Shown: piece after piece, positions 16,243 to 25,086 of the stretch
Layout: each line of letters begins with the position of its first letter
Numbering within the stretch: the first letter of the stretch is position 1
Assembly: GCF_029889905.1 (NCBI RefSeq)
Contig: NZ_JARANZ010000010.1
Coordinates: forward strand, 1 to 64,000
Direction of reading: 5' to 3'
DNA: 64,000 nt
From: Chromohalobacter sp. 11-W
Lineage (GTDB): Bacteria; Pseudomonadota; Gammaproteobacteria; Pseudomonadales; Halomonadaceae
Translations under genes and position numbers: made by a program
Notes under the pieces: generated by a model
Seen by the model: only the letters and a program-made list of their open reading frames with translations
What the model was told of the DNA's origin: nothing
Database searches by the model: none

Positions 16243-17388
16243 ATGAACGATAAAACGATTGTGCTGGTTTCCAACACGTCTTGGTCTCTCTACAACTTCT
16301 GCCAGGGGTTTTTGAGGGCGCTAGAGAGACGCGGCTTTCGTGTGGTGTGTTTGGTGCCCGATGACGACTATTCGCAACGTTTGCTCGATGAATTCGACGT
16401 CACCCTTCACAGCATGCCCATGGACGGCAAGAGCACTTCTCCTACGCGGGAGGGAAAGTGTCTGTTCTGGTTGTATGGGCAGTTGCGCGAGCTGCGGCCC
16501 GCCTTTGTTTTCAACTTCACGATCAAGGCCAATCTCTATGCGGGATTAGCGTGCCGCGCCCTGAGAATTCCGTATGCCAACACCATCACCGGACTTGGGA
16601 CGGCTTTCCTGCATGACAGCCACTTGTTTCGCCAAGTGCGACGGCTTTATGGCTTCGCCAATGCCGGGGCGAGGCGGGTGTTTTTCCTCAATCCGGATGA
16701 CAGAGAGGTCTTCGAGCGCCAAGGCATGTTGCAAAAAGTCGACTGGGGGATGTTGCCGGGCGCGGGGGTTGATGTAACGCGCTTTGCATTCACGCCGTTG
16801 CCCCTGGATGGGCCCTTCACCTTTGTTTTGATCGCACGGCTACTAGGCGACAAGGGCGTGCGCGAGTACACCGCGGCGGCCGAGCAAGTGCGTTTGGACA
16901 ATCCCGAGACGCGTTTTTTGATCGTTGGGCCCAAGGGCGTCAGCAATCGCACGGCGATCGAGGACGACGAGATTGAAGCTTGGCGCGAGCGGGGTGTCGT
17001 CGAATACGTCGGTGCTCAGGACGATGTGCGGCCCTGGCTTGCCCAATCTCATGTGCTGGTGCTGCCGTCCTACCGCGAGGGCTTGCCGACCACCGTATTG
17101 GAGGCGGGCGCGATGGGGCGGCCGACCATCGCCACTGATGTGCCGGGGTGTCGCCATGCCGTGACCGACGGCGAAACCGGTTGGCTGTGTCGCGTCAAGG
17201 ACGTTGAGTCGCTGGCGGCGCGTATGCGCGCGTGTCTGGTGATGACGCCGTGGACGCTTTCCCGCGTGGGCGTGGCGGCACGTCGGCGCGCTGAAAAGGA
17301 ATTCTCGCAGGACATCGTCGTGGCGGGATATCTGGCCTGTCTCGAGGTCGATCTGATGAATCACCAACACATGAAAATGGAGGCGTAA
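16243..17388 (+). CDS. Glycosyltransferase family 4 (PglA-like)
   Basis: 381 residues. The N-terminus has VSNTSWSLYNFCQGFLRAL. The middle carries FNFTIKANLYAGLACR and NTITGLGTAFL, a signature of PglA/WbpX-like GT4 enzymes that act on undecaprenyl-linked disaccharides. The C-terminal domain has ARLLGDKGVREY and LPSYREGLPTTVLEAGAMGRP. The ATG at 16243 is chosen because GAGGAG lies 8 bases upstream. It shares one base with galE (TAATG). A 168-base gap precedes it with no gene recognised. Confidence 0.87.
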   Translation: MNDKTIVLVSNTSWSLYNFCQGFLRALERRGFRVVCLVPDDDYSQRLLDEFDVTLHSMPMDGKSTSPTREGKCLFWLYGQLRELRPAFVFNFTIKANLYAGLACRALRIPYANTITGLGTAFLHDSHLFRQVRRLYGFANAGARRVFFLNPDDREVFERQGMLQKVDWGMLPGAGVDVTRFAFTPLPLDGPFTFVLIARLLGDKGVREYTAAAEQVRLDNPETRFLIVGPKGVSNRTAIEDDEIEAWRERGVVEYVGAQDDVRPWLAQSHVLVLPSYREGLPTTVLEAGAMGRPTIATDVPGCRHAVTDGETGWLCRVKDVESLAARMRACLVMTPWTLSRVGVAARRRAEKEFSQDIVVAGYLACLEVDLMNHQHMKMEA

Positions 17389-18509
17389 TGACGATTTTAG
17401 TGACGGGTGGTGCGGGCTACATCGGTTCACATATGGCGCTGCGGCTCATGGAGGCCGGCCACGACGTGGCCGTGATCGACAACCTCTGTAATGCCTCGCG
17501 TGAGTCGCTGGAGCGCGTCTCACAGTTAACCGGCAAAGAAGTTGTCTTCATCGAGGGCGACATACGCGATCGTTCGCTATTGGATTACGTCTTTGCGGAC
17601 TTCGAGATCAGCGATGTGTTGCACTTTGCTGGGCTCAAATCCGTGGGAGAAAGTGTCAACGAGCCATTGGCGTATTTCGAGAACAATGTAGCGGGAACCA
17701 TCACGCTGTGTCAGGCCATGACGGCGGCGGGGGTCTTCCGTCTGGTGTTCAGTTCTTCGGCGACGGTGTACGGCGATGCCACGCGCATGCCGTTGAGCGA
17801 AAGCGCGCCCACCGGACAGCCGACCAATGCCTACGGACATTCCAAGCTGATGGTCGAAGAGGTGCTACGCAAGCTGGCGCGGTCTGACCCACGCTGGTCG
17901 ATCGCACTGCTGCGCTACTTCAATCCTGTGGGTGCGCATCCCAGCGGGCTCATCGGCGAGGACCCATCGGGCAAGCCCAATAACCTGCTGCCGTTTATCT
18001 CCCAAGTGGCAATCGGGCGACTACCGGCGCTATCGGTCTTCGGCGATGACTATCCGACGCCGGACGGTACCGGCGTGCGCGACTATATCCATGTCATGGA
18101 TCTGGTCGAGGGGCATCTGGCGGCGATGCGCGTATTGACAGACCGTTCAGGGGCGAATGTCTGGAACTTGGGAACCGGTCAGGGGTATTCCGTGCTCGAA
18201 ATGGTGCGCGCTTTCGAGATGATTTCGCAGCGCGATGTGGCGTATCGCATCGTGCCGCGCCGCGATGGGGATATCGCCGAATGCTGGGCCGATGCCTCGC
18301 TGGCAGCAAATGAGTTGGGCTGGAAGGCTCAGCGCGGTCTGACCGAGATGATCACCGATACCTGGCGCTGGCAGTCGAACAATCCCGAAGGCTATCCAAG
18401 CAAACGCGTGGTGAGACGAGACGGTCTCAGTAAACCCGGCGGCATGGCCAACGCCTTGCCGAAGATCTACCTCATTGATACCGCACGCGCCAACCGGGTG
18501 GCCTCGTGA
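17388..18509 (+). CDS. galE: UDP-glucose 4-epimerase
   Basis: Interconverts UDP-glucose and UDP-galactose (or the N-acetyl forms) to supply the glycosyltransferases. The N-terminal NAD-binding motif is TGGAGYIGSH, the catalytic region is SSSATVYGD, and YGHSK provides the Tyr-X3-Lys pair near residue 149. FNPVGAHPSG and GTGQGYSVLEMV are typical for GalE. At 373 residues it is about 35 residues longer than usual: after WQSNNPEGYP comes an extra basic, low-complexity tail. The gene is coupled to the GT4 gene upstream by a one-base overlap. Confidence 0.93.
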   Translation: MTILVTGGAGYIGSHMALRLMEAGHDVAVIDNLCNASRESLERVSQLTGKEVVFIEGDIRDRSLLDYVFADFEISDVLHFAGLKSVGESVNEPLAYFENNVAGTITLCQAMTAAGVFRLVFSSSATVYGDATRMPLSESAPTGQPTNAYGHSKLMVEEVLRKLARSDPRWSIALLRYFNPVGAHPSGLIGEDPSGKPNNLLPFISQVAIGRLPALSVFGDDYPTPDGTGVRDYIHVMDLVEGHLAAMRVLTDRSGANVWNLGTGQGYSVLEMVRAFEMISQRDVAYRIVPRRDGDIAECWADASLAANELGWKAQRGLTEMITDTWRWQSNNPEGYPSKRVVRRDGLSKPGGMANALPKIYLIDTARANRVAS

Positions 18510-18596
18510 CAATCCGACAAGTGAAAGAGGGGCGCGGCCACGCCGCCGCGCTCTAATACCTGGTAATTGTCAATTTCAGTACCAAGGGGGCGTCCC

Positions 18597-20372
18597 ATGT
18601 CCAAGGTTTTATATGCTTGTAGTCGAAACTCTAGTTTCAGTTCTAGTACAAAGGAAAAGTTAAATAGAATTTGTAACCAGCTTGTCCCAGACAATATCGA
18701 TGTCCCGAAACCTCATATAGTACGTGTCGAAGATGACTTGGCATATGCTGTATGCATGGATAGTGGTGCCCTCCAAGAGTCGGGAGGGAGCTTGCTTCTG
18801 GGGTTTCTGTATGAAAAAAACAAAGTGAGTTGGGATAAGCCTAAAACATGCTATCCAGATGGTAATTATGCCTTGTTTAGGGTCGATGAGGCTGAACTTG
18901 AAGTGGTAAGCGATTGTGTTGGGACTAGAACGGTCTGGTATTACCATAATGAAGAGATTTTTATTGCATCAACATCGCAACGCGCAATAGTCATGTTTCT
19001 TGGGACATTTGAGTTTGATGAAAGAGTGATCCCGTGGATGCTGTCGACAGGCTCGCTGGGCCCCCAGTTTTCTTGGGATAAAAGAATTAAGCGCCTGCCG
19101 GTCGATAGTTCATTATCGTTGGACAAGAAGTCATGGCTTGTCTCTATTACCCAAGCTCCCATTGATTTTTCTGTGGTTGATCGTGAGACGGAAGACCATA
19201 AGAAATTATTGGCTGATTCGATCGGCCAAGCTTCAGAGTCTCTTGAGAGAATCGATTTTGAGCGATGGGTGTTACCGTTATCCGGAGGCTATGATAGTCG
19301 AGGAATTTTGTTGTTTATAAAGAAAACTATAGGGGCTCCAGATAACCTGAAGGCGATAACATGGGGCTTAGAGAAGTCGCAGTATGAAAAAGGCAATGAT
19401 GCCTATGTGGCTAAGGAGTTAGCTCGCTCCGTGGGGGTTCAGCATAAATACTACCATACAGATATTTCTCCCGAGCCGCTCGAGGTGATTTTCGATCGAT
19501 TCCTTTTTTGCAGTGAAGGTCGTGTTGATCATATTGCTGGGTACATGGATGGTATGGATATCTGGAAACAACTCCATGATGAGGGTGTAAATGGGGTCAT
19601 CAGAGGTGATGAGGGTTTTGGAGAGTTCCCCGTTTCATCAGAACTGACCGTGAGAGCAACAGTCGGTTGTGGTCTATGTTCCGATTACAAAAACTTATCG
19701 CAAGTGATCAATGAGTTTGGATTCCCTCCTCAAGAAATGCCAATTGAATTACGCCAAAAAGAGGGGGAGACATTTGATGCATGGGTTGATCGGCTCCACC
19801 AGCAATATCGTATTCCCACCGTTCTTGCGGCCCTGTCTGATATCAAGTTCTCGTATTTAGAGCAAATCAACCCCCTGCTTTCCAGGTCAGTACTTGATGC
19901 CGTTAGAAGCTTGCCCGACGATCTTAGGATGGATAAGTATCTGTTGAAGAACATCGTTGAAACTATGGAGCCGAGTATTCCATTTGCCGTTAAAATCGCA
20001 AATGGTAATCCTGAAAACATTCTTCGAGAGAAAGCGTGTGTCGACCTTATGAAGTCAGAAATTAGTAGCGATTATTCAGTTGGTCTGTTCGGCTCCAGGT
20101 TTATAGAGAGAGTTGTTGGTGAAGTTAAGGTTGACGATAACGAGTCGAGGAAGCGGAGCAGGAGCATAAAAGGGCTAGTAAGCTCGTTTTTGCCTATCGC
20201 AATAAAGAATCGACTGCGTGATACAGTAGCTCGCCCAACAGTCGATGGTAACGTTCTCGCGTTTAGAGTCTTGATGATTATAAAAATGCATAAAATGCTA
20301 ACGCTAGACGCTTATAGAGTGGCCAGATCACAACAGTATCCGATGGGCGAGGTTCGTGCTGCTGCTAGTTAA
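18597..20372 (+). CDS. Asparagine-synthetase-like ATP-dependent amidotransferase lacking the glutaminase cysteine
   Basis: 591 residues. The C-terminal part carries the PP-loop SGGYDS (about residue 228) and GDEGFGEF, both diagnostic of the asparagine synthetase B synthetase domain, which adenylates a carboxylate with ATP. The N-terminal part looks like a divergent glutaminase-fold domain, but the protein begins MSKVLYA, so the catalytic Cys2 of class II amidotransferases is missing. It may use free ammonia or a partner. In surface-polymer loci such proteins (WbpS-like) are proposed to amidate uronic acids, a reasonable hypothesis here. Codon use and composition are clearly more A+T-rich than galE or the following genes, suggesting separate acquisition. 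The start is supported by AAGGGGGCG before 18597. Confidence 0.75.
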   Translation: MSKVLYACSRNSSFSSSTKEKLNRICNQLVPDNIDVPKPHIVRVEDDLAYAVCMDSGALQESGGSLLLGFLYEKNKVSWDKPKTCYPDGNYALFRVDEAELEVVSDCVGTRTVWYYHNEEIFIASTSQRAIVMFLGTFEFDERVIPWMLSTGSLGPQFSWDKRIKRLPVDSSLSLDKKSWLVSITQAPIDFSVVDRETEDHKKLLADSIGQASESLERIDFERWVLPLSGGYDSRGILLFIKKTIGAPDNLKAITWGLEKSQYEKGNDAYVAKELARSVGVQHKYYHTDISPEPLEVIFDRFLFCSEGRVDHIAGYMDGMDIWKQLHDEGVNGVIRGDEGFGEFPVSSELTVRATVGCGLCSDYKNLSQVINEFGFPPQEMPIELRQKEGETFDAWVDRLHQQYRIPTVLAALSDIKFSYLEQINPLLSRSVLDAVRSLPDDLRMDKYLLKNIVETMEPSIPFAVKIANGNPENILREKACVDLMKSEISSDYSVGLFGSRFIERVVGEVKVDDNESRKRSRSIKGLVSSFLPIAIKNRLRDTVARPTVDGNVLAFRVLMIIKMHKMLTLDAYRVARSQQYPMGEVRAAAS

Positions 20373-20558
20373 AGGCTAGTTGGGGTCTGGGTTGAGGCTT
20401 CTCTTATTAATATTCCGGGGTGAGGTGAGATATTTCATAGAACTCCGGCGAATTTAGTTTCACATAATGATAACGAGGCTATTGTGAGCGGATTTCTAGA
20501 GGTTCGCGGTCGATTAAATAAGATAGCAAGTCAATGTCTCGGCGCGGGGATTTTATAT

Positions 20559-21431
20559 ATGCGTTCGGTCATAAGGCTGATGAGGCCACACCAGTATCTC
20601 AAGAATGGTTTTGTGCTGGTTGGGCCGTTATTTGCTCATCAGTGGGATCTGCTTACTCTCTCTCAAGCGCTGTTGGCCTTTCTGGCCTTCTGCTGCATGG
20701 CGAGTGCGGTGTATGTACTCAACGACATCATGGACATCGAGGCGGATCGAGCCCACCCGGTGAAATGTCGTCGTCCCTTGCCGAGTGGTGCCATTTCCAC
20801 GCGTATGGCCAAACGACTGCTTGTTGGGCTGATAGCCGCATCGATGATGCTGGCACTGCTGGTTAGCGGCTGGGTCGCTCTGTTTGTGGCAACCTACTTT
20901 GTCATCAACATCTTTTACTCTTGGCGCCTCAAGCACATCGTGATCCTCGATGTATTCTTGATCTCGTCCGGTTTCATGCTGCGGATTCTGGCTGGCACGG
21001 TGGGGTTAGGCATCGCGCCATCCGCGTGGCTGCTGCTGTGCGGTTTGATGGTCACGCTGTTTCTGGGCTTCTCCAAGCGACGCGCCGAACTACTGATGCT
21101 TGAGAGTAACGAGCACTGCAACGGAGGGCTGACCCGACGTGTATTAGATGACTATAGCCCGGCCATGCTCGAGCAGTTCATCGCTGTCACGGCTGCATGC
21201 ACGGTGCTTGCCTACGGCCTCTATACTGTGTCCCCGAAGACGATCGCCCTACATGGCAGTGATGGATTGATCTACACCTTACCCTTCGTGGTGTATGGCA
21301 TCTTTCGTTATCTTTACCTGCTGCATCAAAAGTCCAAAGGCAATGATACGGCCAAAGACCTGGTTATCGACCGCCATCTGTTGGCCACGGTCGTGGGCTG
21401 GGTGGGGTCGACTCTGTGGGTCCTAACATGA
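20559..21431 (+). CDS. UbiA-family prenyltransferase, decaprenyl-phosphate phosphoribosyltransferase-like
   Basis: 290 residues with about nine membrane segments. The sequence opens with MRPHQYLKNGFVLVGPLFAH and has the metal/diphosphate motif NDIMDIEADRAHPVK (about 56-70), with the HPVKCRRPLPSG continuation characteristic of the phosphoribosyltransferase branch (Rv3806c-like). That enzyme moves 5-phosphoribose from PRPP to polyprenyl phosphate. The next five genes supply the rest of the polyprenyl-phospho-arabinose pathway, which makes this branch far more likely than ubiquinone or haem synthesis. The ATG at 20559 is chosen; a GTG at 20484 would add 25 residues. The stop overlaps the next gene by four bases. 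Confidence 0.85.
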   Translation: MRSVIRLMRPHQYLKNGFVLVGPLFAHQWDLLTLSQALLAFLAFCCMASAVYVLNDIMDIEADRAHPVKCRRPLPSGAISTRMAKRLLVGLIAASMMLALLVSGWVALFVATYFVINIFYSWRLKHIVILDVFLISSGFMLRILAGTVGLGIAPSAWLLLCGLMVTLFLGFSKRRAELLMLESNEHCNGGLTRRVLDDYSPAMLEQFIAVTAACTVLAYGLYTVSPKTIALHGSDGLIYTLPFVVYGIFRYLYLLHQKSKGNDTAKDLVIDRHLLATVVGWVGSTLWVLT

Positions 21432-22399
21432 CGGCGGCAGTGAGTTATCTGGAAGGGTGGCGGCTGCGGGCGCTGATCCTCTCCATCGTGGCCGCCACCG
21501 CCGGCTATTTGGCGTTTTCCCTGTGGGGAGGCTGGAATGAGGTAGTAGCCGCCTTCGTGCAGATTGGCTTGGTAGGCACGCTGATCGCCCTGCTCTTGTC
21601 GCTGATGAACTACGCCCTGCGGTTCTGTCGCTGGCAGCTCTACTTGTCGCAGCTGGGGCATCGCGTAGCCTGGTCGCCGAGTCTGCGAATCTATCTCAGT
21701 GGCTTTGCCCTGACCACCACGCCCGGTAAGGCGGGGGAGGCTTTCAGGGGCGTACTCCTCAAGCAGCGCGGGGTACCGTTCCCGGTGACCTTCGCTGCCT
21801 TCATCAGCGAGCGACTTTCCGACCTCGTTGCCATCGTGCTGCTCACACTGGTGGGGCTGGCCCAATACCCCCAGGCGCGGAGCATTGTGCTTGCCGGGGT
21901 ACTGGGGATCGTGGTGGTGCTGGCTTGCCTGTCGAGCAAGACCCTGCTGGACCGGCTGCATCGTTGGGCCTCGGCTCGCCAGGGCAAGCTGATGGCCTTG
22001 GTGACCCATGTCAGCGAGATGCTGGGGGGCGCGCGCCGCTGCCATCGCCCCGGCCTTCTAGGCATAGCCACCGTGATCAGCGTGATCGCTTGGGGGGCGG
22101 AGGCACTGGCTTTCTATTGGATGCTGGGCTGGCTCGATGCCGACATCTCGCTTTCGTTCGCCATCTTCGTTTATGCGCTGTCGATGCTGGCCGGCGCCCT
22201 GAGTTTCCTACCGGGCGGTCTGGGGAGCGCTGAAGCGGTGATGGTCTCGCTGCTGGTCCTCAAGGGCATGGCGATGCCCGCCGCCATCGCGGCGACCGTA
22301 TTCATTCGCCTGGCAACGCTGTGGTTTGCCGTACTAATCGGCCTGGTGGCCTTGATCCGCAGCCGTCATGGTGAAGCGCCTGCGGAGGAGACCGCATGA
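21428..22399 (+). CDS. Lysylphosphatidylglycerol-synthase-TM-like integral membrane protein
   Basis: 323 residues with about eight membrane segments, of the LPG_synthase_TM/UPF0104 family. Conserved-looking segments are LRFCRWQLYL, GFALTTTPGKAGEAFRGVLL and SFLPGGLGSAEAVMV. Family members include flippase-like proteins and proteins of unknown role found in glycan loci. Its position between the UbiA and DprE1-like genes, with 4-base overlaps on both sides, suggests a role in handling or flipping the polyprenyl-phospho-pentose. That is inference; no catalytic residues are known for this subgroup. Confidence 0.78.
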   Translation: MTAAVSYLEGWRLRALILSIVAATAGYLAFSLWGGWNEVVAAFVQIGLVGTLIALLLSLMNYALRFCRWQLYLSQLGHRVAWSPSLRIYLSGFALTTTPGKAGEAFRGVLLKQRGVPFPVTFAAFISERLSDLVAIVLLTLVGLAQYPQARSIVLAGVLGIVVVLACLSSKTLLDRLHRWASARQGKLMALVTHVSEMLGGARRCHRPGLLGIATVISVIAWGAEALAFYWMLGWLDADISLSFAIFVYALSMLAGALSFLPGGLGSAEAVMVSLLVLKGMAMPAAIAATVFIRLATLWFAVLIGLVALIRSRHGEAPAEETA

Positions 22400-23697
22400 C
22401 CGCCCCACGTTCATGGAACCGTCTGCCGCGTGTGGCTCCCGACGCCGTCCATGCGTTAACCCAACGCTACGCTGGCGTGCCGGATGGTTTGCCAAGGCCA
22501 TTACTGGCCCATGGTAATGGGCGTAGCTATGGCGATGTGTGCCTGACCGAACAGGGCACGCTGCTGCTTACCCGAGGGCTCGACCGCTTTATCGAATTTG
22601 ACCCGCAGCAGGGGATACTGCGCTGTGAGGCAGGCGTCACCCTAGCCGAGCTCCTCGCACTGGTGGTGCCCCAAGGCTGGTTCTTGCCCAGCACGCCGGG
22701 GACGCGCTTGGCCACGGTAGGTGGTGCCGTGGCCAACGACGTGCATGGCAAGAACCACCATGCCGTAGGCAGCTTCGGCCACCACGTGCGCGCCCTGGAG
22801 CTGTGGCGCAGCGATGGCAGCATTATCGCGTGCCGGCCCGAGGACGACAACGGCTGGTTTTCGGCAACTATCGGCGGGCTGGGCCTGACTGGGCTGATTC
22901 GCTGGGTCGAGCTGCAGCTGATGCCTATCCAGAACCCCTGGATGTGGGTCGAGTCGCAGCGCTTCGCCAATCTCGACGAGTTTTGGGCACTCAACCGTCG
23001 TGCTGAGGCCCGCTGGCCCTATACCGTGGCCTGGATCGACTGCTTGGCCAAAGGTAAGGCGCAGGGCCGGGGGATATTGCTGGCCGGCCAGCATGCGGCG
23101 GCACAGGCCGAGCTGCCGGCGTTCAAGGAAGGCGGCAAGCGGATCCCCGTCGATCCACCATTCTCGTTGGTCAATGGGCTGAGCCTGCGCGCCTTCAATA
23201 CCCTTTATTACCGGCAGCCAGTCAAGCCCCAGGGGGCGCTGACTCATTATGTGCCGTACTTCTACCCGCTGGATGCCATTCAAGGTTGGAACCGCATTTA
23301 TGGGCGGCGTGGTTTCTACCAGTACCAGTGCGTGATTCCGCCCCGCGAGGCCGAGGCTGCTACCGCGGCGCTGCTCGATACCATCGCCAGGCGCGGGGAG
23401 GGGTCGTTTCTTGCCGTGCTCAAGACCTTCGGGAACAAGCCCTCGCTGGGCATGCTGTCGTTTCCGCGCCCCGGCACCACTCTGGCCCTAGACTTTCCCG
23501 ACCGGGGCGACAAGACCCTGCGCCTTCTCGAGGAGTTGGATGCCATCGTGCGCGAGGCCGGTGGCACCCTCTACCCCGGCAAGGACGCCCGTATGCCGGC
23601 GAGCTTGTTTCAGGCTGGCTATCCCCAATGGGAAGCCTTCAGCGCTTACGTCGACCCCGGCTTTTCTTCCCGTTTCTGGCAGCGAGTGACCCCATGA
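22396..23697 (+). CDS. dprE1: DprE1-like FAD oxidase (decaprenylphospho-ribose 2'-oxidase)
   Basis: 433 residues. The FAD-binding region has AHGNGRSYGDVCL, STPGTRLATVGGAVANDVHG and KNHHAVGSFGHHVRAL, which closely follow mycobacterial DprE1 and distinguish it from generic FAD_binding_4 oxidases. The C-terminal part has LSFPRPGTTLALDFPDRG and YPGKDARMP, with the catalytic lysine of the family. DprE1 oxidises the C2' hydroxyl of polyprenyl-phospho-ribose to a keto intermediate that DprE2 then reduces. The cysteine trapped by benzothiazinones in mycobacteria aligns here with an alanine (LALDFP). The start overlaps the preceding gene and the stop overlaps the following dprE2-like gene (ATGA in both cases). 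Confidence 0.87.
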   Translation: MTAPRSWNRLPRVAPDAVHALTQRYAGVPDGLPRPLLAHGNGRSYGDVCLTEQGTLLLTRGLDRFIEFDPQQGILRCEAGVTLAELLALVVPQGWFLPSTPGTRLATVGGAVANDVHGKNHHAVGSFGHHVRALELWRSDGSIIACRPEDDNGWFSATIGGLGLTGLIRWVELQLMPIQNPWMWVESQRFANLDEFWALNRRAEARWPYTVAWIDCLAKGKAQGRGILLAGQHAAAQAELPAFKEGGKRIPVDPPFSLVNGLSLRAFNTLYYRQPVKPQGALTHYVPYFYPLDAIQGWNRIYGRRGFYQYQCVIPPREAEAATAALLDTIARRGEGSFLAVLKTFGNKPSLGMLSFPRPGTTLALDFPDRGDKTLRLLEELDAIVREAGGTLYPGKDARMPASLFQAGYPQWEAFSAYVDPGFSSRFWQRVTP

Positions 23698-24449
23698 ACT
23701 CTCTCAATCGTGTGATCCTCTTCGGGGCGACGTCCGCCATTGCCGAGCAGACCGCCCGGCAACTGGTTGCCCAGGGCGCCTCCCTCTACTGCGTGGGACG
23801 CAACCGCGACAAGCTGATGGCGCTTATTGATGATCTCAAGGTAAGGGCCAGCGACCACCAGCAAATCGATGGGGATGTGGCCGATCTGACCGACAGCGAT
23901 CAGCATGCTCGGCTTATTGACGCTGGTGAACGAGCGCTGGGCGGCATCGATGGCGCGCTGATTGCCCACGGCACTCTGCCGAACCAGCAGGCCTGCCAGG
24001 CGGATGTTACCCAGACACGCCAGGAGATCGAAACCAACGCCCTGAGCGTGATCAGTCTGCTGACCCTGCTGGCCAACCGCCTCGAGCAGCAGCAGTACGG
24101 TGTGATCGCCGTGATCAGCTCGGTAGCCGGCGAGCGGGGGCGGCAGAGCAACTATGTCTATGGCGCCGCCAAGGGCATGGTCACGTTGTTTCTCCAGGGC
24201 CTACGCAACCGGCTGGCCAAGAGCAATGTCGACGTGGTGACCATCAAGCCCGGTTTCGTCGATACCCCTATGACCGCCGAGCTCGATAAGGGTGGGCCGC
24301 TGTGGGCCAAGCCCGAACAGATCGCCAAGGGCATCATCAAGGCCATGCAGAAGGGCAAGGGCGAAGTGTACCTGCCATGGTTCTGGTGGGGCATCATGCT
24401 GATCATCAAGCATATCCCTGAAGCTATCTTCAAACGGATGTCGTTATGA
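23694..24449 (+). CDS. dprE2: DprE2-like short-chain reductase (decaprenylphospho-2-keto-arabinose reductase)
   Basis: 251 residues. The Rossmann motif is unusual for SDRs but matches DprE2: ILFGATSAIAEQTARQL. The active site has VISSVAGERGRQSNYVYGAAKG, with Ser, Tyr and Lys of the SDR triad. The C-terminus includes IKPGFVDTPMTAEL and a hydrophobic membrane-associating tail, WWGIMLIIKHIPEAIF. With the DprE1-like oxidase it would complete 2'-epimerisation of polyprenyl-phospho-ribose to the arabinose form. The true start is the ATG at 23694, overlapping the dprE1 stop; the same frame is open well upstream inside dprE1. Confidence 0.86.
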   Translation: MNSLNRVILFGATSAIAEQTARQLVAQGASLYCVGRNRDKLMALIDDLKVRASDHQQIDGDVADLTDSDQHARLIDAGERALGGIDGALIAHGTLPNQQACQADVTQTRQEIETNALSVISLLTLLANRLEQQQYGVIAVISSVAGERGRQSNYVYGAAKGMVTLFLQGLRNRLAKSNVDVVTIKPGFVDTPMTAELDKGGPLWAKPEQIAKGIIKAMQKGKGEVYLPWFWWGIMLIIKHIPEAIFKRMSL

Positions 24450-25084
24450 ATCAGTTTCCTGAGTTCGATGCTCGTCCCGTCGCGTTTTTTGACTTCGATG
24501 GAACCTTGACGACCGGTGATTCATTGATGCCGTTTCTCAAGTTCGTCGTCGGCACACCGATCTACTACGCCAAGCTTGCACTTCTGAGCCCAGTACTCGG
24601 TGCTTATTATGCGAAGCTACTGCGTAACGACATCGCCAAGCAAATCGTGCTCAAACAGTACTTAGGGGGGTACCACATTGATGAACTCTTTACACTTGGA
24701 GAGCGTTTCAGTGAAGAAGTGATCCCCACCATGCTGCGCCCAGAAGGCATGGAGCGTCTCAGGTGGCACCAGGCCCAAGGCCATGAGTGCGTGCTGGTGA
24801 GTGCTTCGATGAATGTTTACCTGAAGTCTTGGGCTAAGCGAGAGCATTTTTCGGAGGTTATCTGCACAGCGCTAGAAGTTGGCAAGGAGGGCCATGTATC
24901 AGGCAAGTTTCAGGGAAAGAATTGTCATGGTAAGGAAAAGCTGAAGAGGGTGATGAAGTGGCAAGCCAATTGTAGCCCAATAGAAATGTACGCATATGGT
25001 GATACATCTGGAGATATACCAATGTTAACTTATGTTGGGAATGGGTTTATTTTGACACAAAAAACATTCAGAAGGGTTGTTTGA
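24446..25084 (+). CDS. HAD-IB family phosphatase
   Basis: 212 residues. HAD motif I is DFDGTLTTGDS near residue 19, motif II is VLVSASMN, and motif IV is YGDTSGDIPML, as in SerB/GPH-like HAD-IB hydrolases. Polyprenyl-phospho-arabinose synthesis needs removal of the 5-phosphate after the UbiA step. This gene, which overlaps dprE2 by four bases, is the only phosphatase in the cassette and is the natural candidate. Base composition drops toward A+T in its last third (after about 24,850), running into the AT-rich gene that follows. Confidence 0.83.
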   Translation: MNQFPEFDARPVAFFDFDGTLTTGDSLMPFLKFVVGTPIYYAKLALLSPVLGAYYAKLLRNDIAKQIVLKQYLGGYHIDELFTLGERFSEEVIPTMLRPEGMERLRWHQAQGHECVLVSASMNVYLKSWAKREHFSEVICTALEVGKEGHVSGKFQGKNCHGKEKLKRVMKWQANCSPIEMYAYGDTSGDIPMLTYVGNGFILTQKTFRRVV

Positions 25085-25086
25085 TC

